Assembly (NCBI RefSeq): GCF_016743775.1 | Contig: NZ_JAEQMY010000002.1 | Span: 124,001 to 188,000 of the forward strand | Length of the DNA stretch: 64,000 bases | From: Microvirga aerilata | Lineage (GTDB): Bacteria > Pseudomonadota > Alphaproteobacteria > Rhizobiales > Beijerinckiaceae | Direction: 5' to 3' | In this document: positions 25,111 to 33,049 of the stretch, in pieces | Position numbering within the stretch: position 1 is the stretch's first letter | How the letters are laid out: the number at the start of each line of letters is the position of its first letter | Position numbers and translations under genes: made by a program | The notes under the pieces: model-generated | What the model was told of the DNA's origin: nothing | The model's database searches: none | Seen by the model: only the letters and a program-made list of their open reading frames with translations

Positions 25111-28083
25111 ATGACCATCATTGAAGTACCTGGTCCGACTGGGGACGCGGTAAAGGATACAGCGGCGATCAAGACCGCGATCCAACAGGCGAACGCAGCT
25201 TACCTGAAAGATCCTTTGAAGGCTCAGGTGAAGGTGCAGCTTCAAGAGGGCACCTATGTCGTCACCGGCGACAAGGACAATCCCTCGGTCGGCCCGGTCG
25301 AGCTGCTGTCCGGAGTCGAGCTGACAGGTTTCGGAACCCGTGGATCCACCATCAAGCTCGAGGACCACTTCGACGCCAGGATCAACGGCATCGTCCGTAC
25401 TGCCTTGACGGATGTGGAGAATGTCACCGTCTCCAACCTGGTCATCGACGGGAACCGCGCCAACAACCAGGGCCACCAGGCAGGCTTCATCTGCGGCATC
25501 AAGGAGAACGCCGACGGTGAGGAGCAGAGGAACATCACCATCGACGGTGTGGAGGTGATGAATTGTACGGCATACGGGATCAACCCGCATGAAATCACGT
25601 ACAACATGGTCGTCAAGAACTCGGTTGCCCATAACAACGGCCTCGACGGCTTCGTGGCGGATGCCGTGATCGGCGGCACGTACGAAAACAACGTGTCCTA
25701 CGACAACGACCGTCACGGATTCAACATCCAGAACGCCACGAAGGACCTGGTTCTCAAGAACAACGAAGCTTACGACAACGGTTACGGCATCAATCCGGCC
25801 ACCGGCCTTGTGTGGGGCGGAGCAGGCATCACCATCCAGCGCGGGAACATCCCGCCCGAAGGCTCGAGCACCATTCCGTGGGTCACCAACATTCAGATCA
25901 CCGGCGGCTCCTATCACGGGAACAACAAGGAAGGCATTCTCGTCAAACTGTCGGACAAGGTCACCATCGACGGCGTCGACGTCTACGGCAACCTGCGCCA
26001 GGGCGTGAGGATCGAAGGGTCGACGAACACGACCCTGCAGAACAGCGAGATCTACAACAACTCGCAAGAGCTACATAACGAGTATGATGAAGTCAGCATT
26101 CGCCTGCGCAACGACTTCACGGACGGCAACGCTCAGAAATTCCCCTACACCTACTATTCGACCGACACGCAGATCCTGAACAACACCATCTACGCGAACG
26201 GCCCGGTCAAGGCCCGCTACGGCATCCGGGAGGAGCCAACCAACGACGACGGTGGAGCAACGCGAACCACGCTCCAGAACAACACCGTCACGGGCATGGC
26301 GACCGGCGGCATTTCTGTGCCGAACTATTCCGAAGTGATCACCGGCACTGCAGGAAACGATGTGATTGCCGGCAGCACCGGCGGCGAGCAGATGAAGGGG
26401 CTTGGCGGCGACGACACCTATACCGTCAATCACTCCAAGGATGTAGTGGTTGAAGTAGCGGGAGAAGGCGCCAACGATCACGTCCTCTCCTCGATCACCT
26501 ATACGCTGACGGCCAATGTGGAGCATCTGACGCTCGAAGGCGCCAAGGTGTCCGTCGACGGGAAGGGGATCAACGGTTACGGCAACGAACTCGCCAACAG
26601 GATCACCGGCAACCACCTCGCGAATGAGCTCAACGGCCTTGACGGCAACGACACCCTCGATGGCGGTGGAGGCAACGACATTCTCGACGGCGGGAACGGC
26701 AACGACACTTACCGCGTCGACTCGACCGGAGACGTGATCGTCGAGAAGGCCAGCAGCGGCCTCGGCGGGACCGACACCGTCGAGAGCACGGTCAGCTATA
26801 CGTTGTCCGCGCAGGTCGAGAACCTGTTCCTGATGGGCTCCGCCAACATCAACGCCACCGGCAACAGCGGAGCGAACCGCCTGACCGGCAATTCGGGCAA
26901 TAACGTCCTGAACGGCCTGGGCGGCAGCGACCTTATGACGGGTGGCCTGGGGAACGACACCTACTATGTCGACCATACGGGCGACGTGGTTTCCGAAGCC
27001 GACGGCGGAGGCACGGATACGGTCTACAGCACTCTTTCCCTGACGCTCGGCCAGTTCGTCGAAAACCTCGTCCTCCAGGAAACTGCCGTCTCCGGCACCG
27101 GCAACACCCTGAACAACGCCATCACAGGAAACGACGCTGCCAACAAGTTGTCGGGTGGTGCCGGCAACGACGTCCTGAGCGGCGGCCTCGGCAACGATAC
27201 CCTGGACGGTGGAGCCGACACCGACACCGCCGTGTATGCCGGCACCCGCGCCAGCTATACGATTGGCGGAACCAGCTCCGAGCGCACCGTCGCTGGCGGC
27301 AGCGAAGGCACCGACACCCTGAGGGGCATCGAGATCATCCAGTTCTCGGACGGTCGCCTCGTGGGTGATGTCTGGGAGCCAATGCCGATCGATCCCGGCC
27401 CTGTCAATCCTGGCCCTGTCAATCCTGGCCCGACAGATCCCGTTCCGGGCACTCCTGAGCAGCCGGTGGTCACCAGCATGAAAGGGGATAGCAGGGACAA
27501 CACCGTGCGCGGCGACAGCGAGGCCAACATCGTCAAGGGTCTTGGCGGCAACGATCGCGTCTACGGCCGATCGGGCGACGACAAGGTCTACGGCGGCTCG
27601 GGTAACGACCGGGTCTACGGCGATGCCGGCAACGACGCGGTCTATGGCGACAGCGGCTCTGACCGGGTCTATGGCGGATCCGGCAACGACAAGGTCAACG
27701 GCGGCTCGGGCAACGACTACCTGTCGGGCGGCGCCGGCAGCGATGCCTTCGTGTTCAGCTCCCGGCTGGGCACGTCCAGCACCGACCGGAAGGTCAGCTT
27801 CGACACGATCAGCGACTTCAACGTCAAGTACGACAACCTGTGGCTCGACAACGCCATCTTCAAGAAGCTCGGCGCGGGCAGCACGGCCAATCCGGGTGCG
27901 CTGGATCGGGAGTTCTTCACCACGGGCAGCAAGGCGCGGGAGAAGGACGACTACCTGATCTACAACAAGAAGACGGGTGTGCTGAGCTACGATGCGGACG
28001 GCTCGGGCTCGAAGGAGGCGGTGGAGTTTGCGCAGCTGAAGAAGGGCCTGGCGCTGAGCCACAAGGACATCTTCATCATCTAA
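25111..28083 (+). CDS. Secreted AlgE-like epimerase-family protein with RTX repeats (Asp-to-Asn in catalytic motif)
   Basis: The protein has 990 residues with the same layout as the neighbour: AlgE-type beta-helix (1-395), RTX repeats, Pro-rich hinge, RTX repeats and a type I secretion end (DIFII). The catalytic motif reads YGINPHEI: Tyr155 and His160 are kept, but the Asp that AlgE enzymes need (AlgE4 Asp152) is Asn158. Arg201-His202 of NDRHGFN are intact. Activity may be lost, weak or altered. I chose ATG 25111 (AAGGA upstream) over a TTG two codons earlier. The last 290 codons are almost identical in DNA to those of the first gene. Confidence 0.8.
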   Translation: MTIIEVPGPTGDAVKDTAAIKTAIQQANAAYLKDPLKAQVKVQLQEGTYVVTGDKDNPSVGPVELLSGVELTGFGTRGSTIKLEDHFDARINGIVRTALTDVENVTVSNLVIDGNRANNQGHQAGFICGIKENADGEEQRNITIDGVEVMNCTAYGINPHEITYNMVVKNSVAHNNGLDGFVADAVIGGTYENNVSYDNDRHGFNIQNATKDLVLKNNEAYDNGYGINPATGLVWGGAGITIQRGNIPPEGSSTIPWVTNIQITGGSYHGNNKEGILVKLSDKVTIDGVDVYGNLRQGVRIEGSTNTTLQNSEIYNNSQELHNEYDEVSIRLRNDFTDGNAQKFPYTYYSTDTQILNNTIYANGPVKARYGIREEPTNDDGGATRTTLQNNTVTGMATGGISVPNYSEVITGTAGNDVIAGSTGGEQMKGLGGDDTYTVNHSKDVVVEVAGEGANDHVLSSITYTLTANVEHLTLEGAKVSVDGKGINGYGNELANRITGNHLANELNGLDGNDTLDGGGGNDILDGGNGNDTYRVDSTGDVIVEKASSGLGGTDTVESTVSYTLSAQVENLFLMGSANINATGNSGANRLTGNSGNNVLNGLGGSDLMTGGLGNDTYYVDHTGDVVSEADGGGTDTVYSTLSLTLGQFVENLVLQETAVSGTGNTLNNAITGNDAANKLSGGAGNDVLSGGLGNDTLDGGADTDTAVYAGTRASYTIGGTSSERTVAGGSEGTDTLRGIEIIQFSDGRLVGDVWEPMPIDPGPVNPGPVNPGPTDPVPGTPEQPVVTSMKGDSRDNTVRGDSEANIVKGLGGNDRVYGRSGDDKVYGGSGNDRVYGDAGNDAVYGDSGSDRVYGGSGNDKVNGGSGNDYLSGGAGSDAFVFSSRLGTSSTDRKVSFDTISDFNVKYDNLWLDNAIFKKLGAGSTANPGALDREFFTTGSKAREKDDYLIYNKKTGVLSYDADGSGSKEAVEFAQLKKGLALSHKDIFII

Positions 28084-28155
28084 GCCAGCTTAACCCAACA
28101 ACAAAAGCCCCGGCCAAAAGCCGGGGCTTTTCTTTGATGGAGAGACCCGTCGGTT
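27212..28155 (+). repeat. Near-identical direct repeat, copy 2
   Basis: This is the second copy of the 944-base module (see 23649-24592), offset by 3563 bases. Its right edge is exactly one base before the stop codon of the convergent metQ-like gene. Confidence 0.92.
28103..28133 (+). terminator. Rho-independent terminator of the second epimerase gene
   Basis: Same hairpin as at 24540: AAAAGCCCCGGC/GCCGGGGCTTTT. It separates this gene from the convergent metQ-like gene. Confidence 0.9.
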
Positions 28156-28986
28156 CTACCAGACGGGCACGAAGAATTTTCCGTATTTCCTGCCGATATA
28201 CTCCTTCACCTCGGGCGAACGGTAGACCGCGATGAATTTCGCAATCTCCGGATCGTCCTTGCGATCCGTCCGCACCACGAACTGAAGGGCATAATGGGGA
28301 TCGCCGAACCCGTCGGCGATCAGCGCCTTCTCCGGATCGCCCCCCGACAGCATCAGGTAGCTGATGCTCACCTGGCCGAGCACCACATCGTCGAGGGCGC
28401 GGGGCAGCTGCGCCGCTTCGAGCTCACGGAAGCGCAGGCTCTTGGGGTTGGAGGTAATGTCCAGGATGGTGGCCGCATCGGCCACGCCGGGCTTCAGGGC
28501 GATCAATCCGACTTTCTGCAGCAACTGCAGGCCACGGGCGCCATTGACCGGATCGTTGGCGATGGCCACCGTCGCGTTTTCCGGCACTTGATCGAAGCTC
28601 GTGACCTTGTTCGAGAACAAGCCGACCGGCAGCACATAGGTTGGCGCAACCGGTGTGAGCTTGTAGCCGCGGGCCTTGATGGCGGCGTTCAGGAAGGGGA
28701 TGTGCTGAAACAGGTTGGTGTCGATGTCTCCATTGGCCAGCGCCTCGTTGGGTGTCACCCAGTCGGAGAACTCGACCACCTGGACATCCAGATCCTGCTG
28801 CCGGGCGCGCTCCGCGGCAAAGTTCATGATGTCGGCGACGGGCCCGCCGCTTGTCCCCACCTTGAGCGGTCGGGCAAGCGCGTCTCCCGTCTGAGCCAGC
28901 AGGAGCAGGAGTCCTGCGGCGCCGGCCAGCAGGCCGCCGAGCCTGCGGCGGGCGAGCGTTCGGTGCGGTTTCTTGGCTGAGTTCAT
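28156..28986 (-). CDS. MetQ/NlpA-family ABC transporter substrate-binding protein
   Basis: The protein has 276 residues. After a twin-basic start (RTLARRRLGG) and a hydrophobic signal segment, the mature part begins LKVGTSGGPVADIMNFA. The NlpA family signature follows: QVVEFSDWVTPNEALANGDIDTNLFQHIPFLN, then PNDPVNGARGLQLL-type loops and a C-terminal SPEVKEYIGRKYGKFF. The family binds D/L-methionine or related sulfur compounds for an ABC importer. No lipobox Cys is clear, so it may be a free periplasmic protein. The ATG at 28986 is preceded by AAGAGG. It is the third gene after the FMN reductase and monooxygenase, which suggests import of an organosulfur compound. Confidence 0.85.
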   Translation of the reverse strand: MNSAKKPHRTLARRRLGGLLAGAAGLLLLLAQTGDALARPLKVGTSGGPVADIMNFAAERARQQDLDVQVVEFSDWVTPNEALANGDIDTNLFQHIPFLNAAIKARGYKLTPVAPTYVLPVGLFSNKVTSFDQVPENATVAIANDPVNGARGLQLLQKVGLIALKPGVADAATILDITSNPKSLRFRELEAAQLPRALDDVVLGQVSISYLMLSGGDPEKALIADGFGDPHYALQFVVRTDRKDDPEIAKFIAVYRSPEVKEYIGRKYGKFFVPVW

Positions 28987-29041
28987 CGTTGGGCATCCTC
29001 TTGAGCAGGTTTTGCGGGAAGGCGGGTTACGCGATGACGGG

Positions 29042-30439
29042 TCACTCGGCGGCCGGAGCAATGGACCGGGCCTGATCGAGGGCGCGGTAGGAGGCGCCCG
29101 GATGGCTCTTTGCGAGGCGCGACCGCCCTGCCCCGAACAGCTTTTCGCGTAAGGTGCCCTCGGCGTAATCGCGCTTGTAGATTCCTCGCTCCTGCAGGAT
29201 CGGCACCACCAGATCGACGAAGCTCTCGAGGCCTTCGGGCGTCACCACCCGGCTGAGGTTGAAGCCGTCGATGTCGGTGTCCTCGACCCAGCTCTGCAGC
29301 TCGTCGGCGATCTCCTCGGCGGATCCCACCAGGGGCGCGTTCCGGCTTCCGAGTCCCTTGTCGCCGAAGATCTTGCGCAGTGTCCACGTTTCGCTGCTGT
29401 CGACCGTGAAGGCGCGCAGGATCGAGTTCATCGCGTCGTTCTCCTCGTAGCGCAGGGGCTCGTCGGGGTCGTAGCGGGAGAAATCGATGCCGGTGGAGCT
29501 GGAGAAATGCGCCAGCGCTCCCTCGATGCTGGCATAGCGGTTGTATTCCTCGTACTTCTCCTCGGCCTCCTTGCGGGTCCGCCCGACGACGACGGCGCGC
29601 CCGAGGAAGATCAGGATGTCGGAGGGATCGCGCCCCTGCTCCGTTGCGCGGCGGCGGATGTCCGCCACGGTCGTGCGGGTGTTCTCCTTGGTCGGCCCGG
29701 CAAGGAAGATGCATTCCGCATGCTTGGCGCCGAAATCTTTGCCGCGGGACGAGGCGCCGGCCTGATAAAGGATCGGCGTCCGTTGGGGCGAAGGCTCGGC
29801 CAGGTGAATGGCATCGACCCGGTAATGCTGCCCAATGTGCTGAACCCGGTGCACCTTGCCGGGATCGGCATAGAGGCCGCGCTCGCGGTCGCGCAGAACC
29901 GCGTCATCCTCCCAGCTGCCCTCCCAGAGCTTGTAGACGACCTCCATGTACTCCTCGGCGGCATCGTAGCGCTCGTCGTGCTTGATCTGCTTCGTGAGCC
30001 CCATGCCGCGGGCGGCGCTGTCGAGATAGCCCGTCACGATGTTCCAGCCGATCCGTCCCCGCGTGAGGTGATCCAGCGTCGACATTCTGCGCGCGAAGAG
30101 ATAGGGCGGCTCGTAGGTGAGATTGCAGGTCACCCCGAAGCCGATATGCTTCGTGACCGCCGCCATGGCGGGCACCACGAGCAAGGGATCGTTGACCGGC
30201 ACCTGAACCGCGTGAGCGATCGACGGGTCCAGGCTGTCCTTGTAGACATCGTAGACGCCGACGATGTCGGCGAGGAAGATGCCGTCGAACAATCCCCGCT
30301 CGGCCGTTCGGGCCAGGTCCTGCCAATACTCCAGGGTGTTGTAGGCGGTCGAGCGATCGCGGGGATGCGCCCACATTCCGTGCTGGATATGGCCGACGCA
30401 GTTCATGTCGAAGGCGTTGAGCCGGATCTGCTTTGTCAT
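29042..30439 (-). CDS. LLM-class flavin-dependent monooxygenase (NtaA/SnaA/DszA type)
   Basis: The protein has 465 residues, the normal length. Family motifs are FDMNCVGHIQHGMWAHPRD at the start, ARRMSTLDHLTRGRIGWNIVTGYLDSAARGMG, and YQAGASSRGKDFGAKHAECIF. Such enzymes use reduced FMN supplied by a partner reductase to oxidise organosulfur compounds or chelators. GGAG lies 6 bases before the ATG at 30439. The FMN reductase gene is directly upstream and the MetQ-like gene directly downstream, making a coherent sulfur-scavenging operon; the exact substrate is unknown. Confidence 0.88.
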   Translation of the reverse strand: MTKQIRLNAFDMNCVGHIQHGMWAHPRDRSTAYNTLEYWQDLARTAERGLFDGIFLADIVGVYDVYKDSLDPSIAHAVQVPVNDPLLVVPAMAAVTKHIGFGVTCNLTYEPPYLFARRMSTLDHLTRGRIGWNIVTGYLDSAARGMGLTKQIKHDERYDAAEEYMEVVYKLWEGSWEDDAVLRDRERGLYADPGKVHRVQHIGQHYRVDAIHLAEPSPQRTPILYQAGASSRGKDFGAKHAECIFLAGPTKENTRTTVADIRRRATEQGRDPSDILIFLGRAVVVGRTRKEAEEKYEEYNRYASIEGALAHFSSSTGIDFSRYDPDEPLRYEENDAMNSILRAFTVDSSETWTLRKIFGDKGLGSRNAPLVGSAEEIADELQSWVEDTDIDGFNLSRVVTPEGLESFVDLVVPILQERGIYKRDYAEGTLREKLFGAGRSRLAKSHPGASYRALDQARSIAPAAE

Positions 30440-30480
30440 AGGTGTCTCCATCGGGTTCGTTCGGGTTGCGACCGCTGCCG

Positions 30481-31065
30481 TCAGCGGGCCAAGGCGAGCC
30501 GGACCGGCGCGGCGTTGAAGGCATGGCCGGTGCGCTGGCCCAGCAGTGCGGAGAGTTGCCCAGCCGCCGTGGCAACCCGCTCAATCACCCCGGCGTCCGC
30601 GAGGGCGCCTGCGTCAAAATCGGATTCGGCGGCATAGACGGCGGTCGGAATCGTGAGCGCTTCGAAGAAGCCGAAGAGCGGGCGAAGATGCTGCTCCACG
30701 ACGAGAGCATGCCGGTGTCCGCCGCCCGTTGCGGCGAGCGCCACGGGCACATTCCTGAGCGCCTCGGGCTCGACGAAATCGAAGAGATGCTTGAAGAGAC
30801 CCGCGTAGGATCCCTTGTAGACGGGCGTTCCGACGATCAGCGCATCCGCCGTCTCGATATCCCTCAGCACACGCCTGGCGTCGGGCATCAGTTGAGCCCG
30901 CGAGAGCGCCGCGCCCAGGCCCGGACCGATCTCCGCCAAGTCGTGAACGATGAGATCGACGGCTTTCAGTCGCCCGGCCTCCGCCCCCAGGGCCTGGACC
31001 AGCGCGCGGGTTTTGGAGGGACGGCGAACACTGCCGGCAATGCCGACGATCCGAGGTTTCGTCAT
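30481..31065 (-). CDS. NADPH-dependent FMN reductase (SsuE/MsuE type)
   Basis: The protein has 194 residues with a flavodoxin-like fold. It starts RIVGIAGSVRRPSKTRALVQ, and the flavin-binding TPVYKGSYAGLFKHLFDF is the characteristic motif of the SsuE/MsuE group. It should supply FMNH2 to the downstream monooxygenase for desulfonation or a similar reaction. The ATG at 31065 has AAAGGG upstream. It is the first structural gene of the operon; a short leader ORF lies about 140 bases upstream. Confidence 0.87.
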   Translation of the reverse strand: MTKPRIVGIAGSVRRPSKTRALVQALGAEAGRLKAVDLIVHDLAEIGPGLGAALSRAQLMPDARRVLRDIETADALIVGTPVYKGSYAGLFKHLFDFVEPEALRNVPVALAATGGGHRHALVVEQHLRPLFGFFEALTIPTAVYAAESDFDAGALADAGVIERVATAAGQLSALLGQRTGHAFNAAPVRLALAR

Positions 31066-31206
31066 GGATGGGCCCTTTCCGGTAGGGTGAGTGGGCATTC
31101 GAGCGGCGATGGCCGCAGGCTGCAGGCAAGGCTTCCCCGGCCGCCGGGGCGGGCCGGCGGTGAACGGACGGTCAGGTTAAGGCGAGGACGGCGCGGCGAC
31201 GGCCGA

Positions 31207-31272
31207 TCAGCCGTGGCGGAATTGCTCGAGGGCGGAACACGGAAGCGGCGGAGGACAGGCGTGAGCACTCAT
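31207..31272 (-). CDS. Possible 21-aa leader peptide upstream of the sulfur operon
   Basis: ATG at 31272 opens a 21-codon frame encoding a peptide with two Cys (MSAHACPPPLPC, then SALEQFRHG). AAGGA stands 9 bases upstream. It lies between the probable promoter and the FMN reductase gene, and GC-rich inverted repeats (around 31135-31160) follow it. A regulatory leader is possible, but no family is recognised and chance is not excluded. Confidence 0.3.
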   Translation of the reverse strand: MSAHACPPPLPCSALEQFRHG

Positions 31273-31672
31273 GACTGGCAATCCTTCTGTCAGACCACGA
31301 GGCGCAGTGAACGCTCCGCGGCACCTTAGCGTTTGATCACGCGGCGCAAGCTGCACACCTCAAATCACCGCGGCTTTCCTTGAGCCGGTTGGCTCGAAAG
31401 CAGGATCAGCTTCGGCGCGAATGTTTTTAATGTCAACCATTTCGTTCGATAGAAAGAACAAGCCTCAGCAGGGTTGCTGTTCCCTGCGGTAATGCCGCGC
31501 CCCGTGCTGACAGGACCAGGTCATGGGTGGCGGATCATCGCCGCCGCTCCCACATTGCAGAGCGTAATACCCACCACGTGAACGTGACAATCCACATTAG
31601 GATCTATATGGAGATCACGTTTTCACAAAATGTGAAACACGAATTTATTGATCCACATAGGAATACAGTGAA
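31273..31672. other. Intergenic region between divergent sulfur operons
   Basis: These 400 bases hold the promoters of the FMN reductase operon (leftward) and the cystathionine beta-synthase operon (rightward). The part near 31590-31670 is AT-rich and includes the dyad-like stretch GATCACGTTTTCACAAAATGTGAAAC. No other gene is seen. Confidence 0.5.
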
Positions 31673-33049
31673 ATGGCCGCTCGCGGAGCCTTAGACCTGA
31701 TCGGACAAACGCCTCTCGTGGAGGTGACAGGCCTGAACACCGGTCCCTGCCGGCTCTTCCTGAAGCTGGAGAGCTCCAACCCGAGCGGTTCCATCAAGGA
31801 TCGCCCCGCCAGAGCCATGATCGAGGCCGCAGAGGCCAATGGCAACCTCAAGGCGGGCGGCACCATCATCGAGGCCACGGCCGGCAATACGGGGGTCGGC
31901 TTGGCGCTGGTCGGCGCCAGCAAGGGCTATCGCACATTGCTCGTGGTGCCGGACAAGATGTCCCGCGAGAAGGTGCTGCATGCCAAGGCCTTGGGCGCCG
32001 AGGTCGTGATCACCCGTTCCGATGTGGGCAAGGGACACCCCGACTACTACCAGGATCTTGCGCTTGCGATTACCCAGAAGACCCCGGGCGCGGTCTACAT
32101 CAACCAGTTCGAGAACCCGGCCAACCCGGCAGCTCACGAGGCGAGCACCGGCCCGGAGATCCTGGACGGCATGGGCGGCGATGTGGATGCCGTGGTCGTG
32201 GGCGTCGGCTCCGGCGGCACCCTGACGGGAATCGGTCGCTACATGAAAAAGGCGTCGCCGAAGACCGTCATGGTCCTTGCCGACCCGGCAGGCTCGATCC
32301 TCGCGCCCCTCGTCGAGACCGGCCGGATGACGGAAGCCGGCTCCTGGGCCGTCGAGGGCATTGGCGAGGATTTCGTGCCGCCAAATTGCGATCTCTCGCT
32401 GGTCAAGAAGGCCTATTCCATCGACGACAAGGAAAGCTTTTCGACCGCGCGCCAGCTTCTGCGCAAGGAAGGCATCCTGGCAGGCTCCTCCTCCGGCACC
32501 CTGCTGGCCGCCGCCCTGCGCTATTGCCGCGAGCAGACCGAGCCCAAGCGCGTCGTGACCCTCGTGTGCGATACGGGCGCCAAGTACCTGTCGAAGGTGT
32601 TCAACGATGCCTTCCTGGCGCAGGAGGGCTGGCTCGACCGGGACGTCACCGGCACGGCCCGGGATGTGGTGATCAACCCCTTTGGCGAGGGAGCCACCAT
32701 CTTCGTGTCGCCCAACGAGACGCTGCGCTCGGCGTTTGCCCGCATGCGCTCCTCCGACATCTCCCAGCTCCCGGTCATCGAGGAAGGCCGCGTTGTCGGG
32801 CTTATCGACGAGAGCGACATTCTCGACGCCCTGGTCGCCAACGAGGGAGCGCCCCAGGGCGTGTTCGACAAGGCGGTGCGGGACGTGATGGTGACGCGCC
32901 TCCAGACCATCTCGGCCAATGCTCCCGTTACGGAGCTTCTGCCTCTCTTCGCCTCCGGCCTCGTGCCGGTGATCATGGATGGCGACGCCTTCGTGGGTCT
33001 CGCCACCCGCATCGACCTCATCAACTTCTTCCGGATTCAGGCCCAATGA
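31673..33049 (+). CDS. Cystathionine beta-synthase with C-terminal CBS pair
   Basis: The protein has 458 residues. The PLP-dependent fold-type II domain (1-320) shows SSNPSGSIKDRPA with the PLP Lys, EATAGNTGVGLALV and VVVGVGSGGTLTGIGRY. A CBS-domain pair (about 335-455) follows: LRSAFARMRSSDISQLPVIEEGRVVGLIDESDIL and a second VTELLPLFASGLVPVIMDGDAFVGLATRIDLI. It condenses serine and homocysteine to cystathionine; the CBS pair probably regulates it, in human CBS by S-adenosylmethionine. It overlaps the gamma-lyase gene by ATGA, giving a two-gene reverse transsulfuration operon. Confidence 0.92.
   Translation: MAARGALDLIGQTPLVEVTGLNTGPCRLFLKLESSNPSGSIKDRPARAMIEAAEANGNLKAGGTIIEATAGNTGVGLALVGASKGYRTLLVVPDKMSREKVLHAKALGAEVVITRSDVGKGHPDYYQDLALAITQKTPGAVYINQFENPANPAAHEASTGPEILDGMGGDVDAVVVGVGSGGTLTGIGRYMKKASPKTVMVLADPAGSILAPLVETGRMTEAGSWAVEGIGEDFVPPNCDLSLVKKAYSIDDKESFSTARQLLRKEGILAGSSSGTLLAAALRYCREQTEPKRVVTLVCDTGAKYLSKVFNDAFLAQEGWLDRDVTGTARDVVINPFGEGATIFVSPNETLRSAFARMRSSDISQLPVIEEGRVVGLIDESDILDALVANEGAPQGVFDKAVRDVMVTRLQTISANAPVTELLPLFASGLVPVIMDGDAFVGLATRIDLINFFRIQAQ

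Noticed and set aside
31062..31268. 68-codon frame upstream of the FMN reductase gene
   Set aside because: Arg/Pro-rich shadow-like product; its stop overlaps the FMN reductase start, and the 21-codon frame has the better ribosome site.
32386..33045. In-frame upstream extension of the gamma-lyase gene
   Set aside because: It overlaps the cystathionine beta-synthase gene in another frame; the ATGA overlap and family length place the start at 33046.
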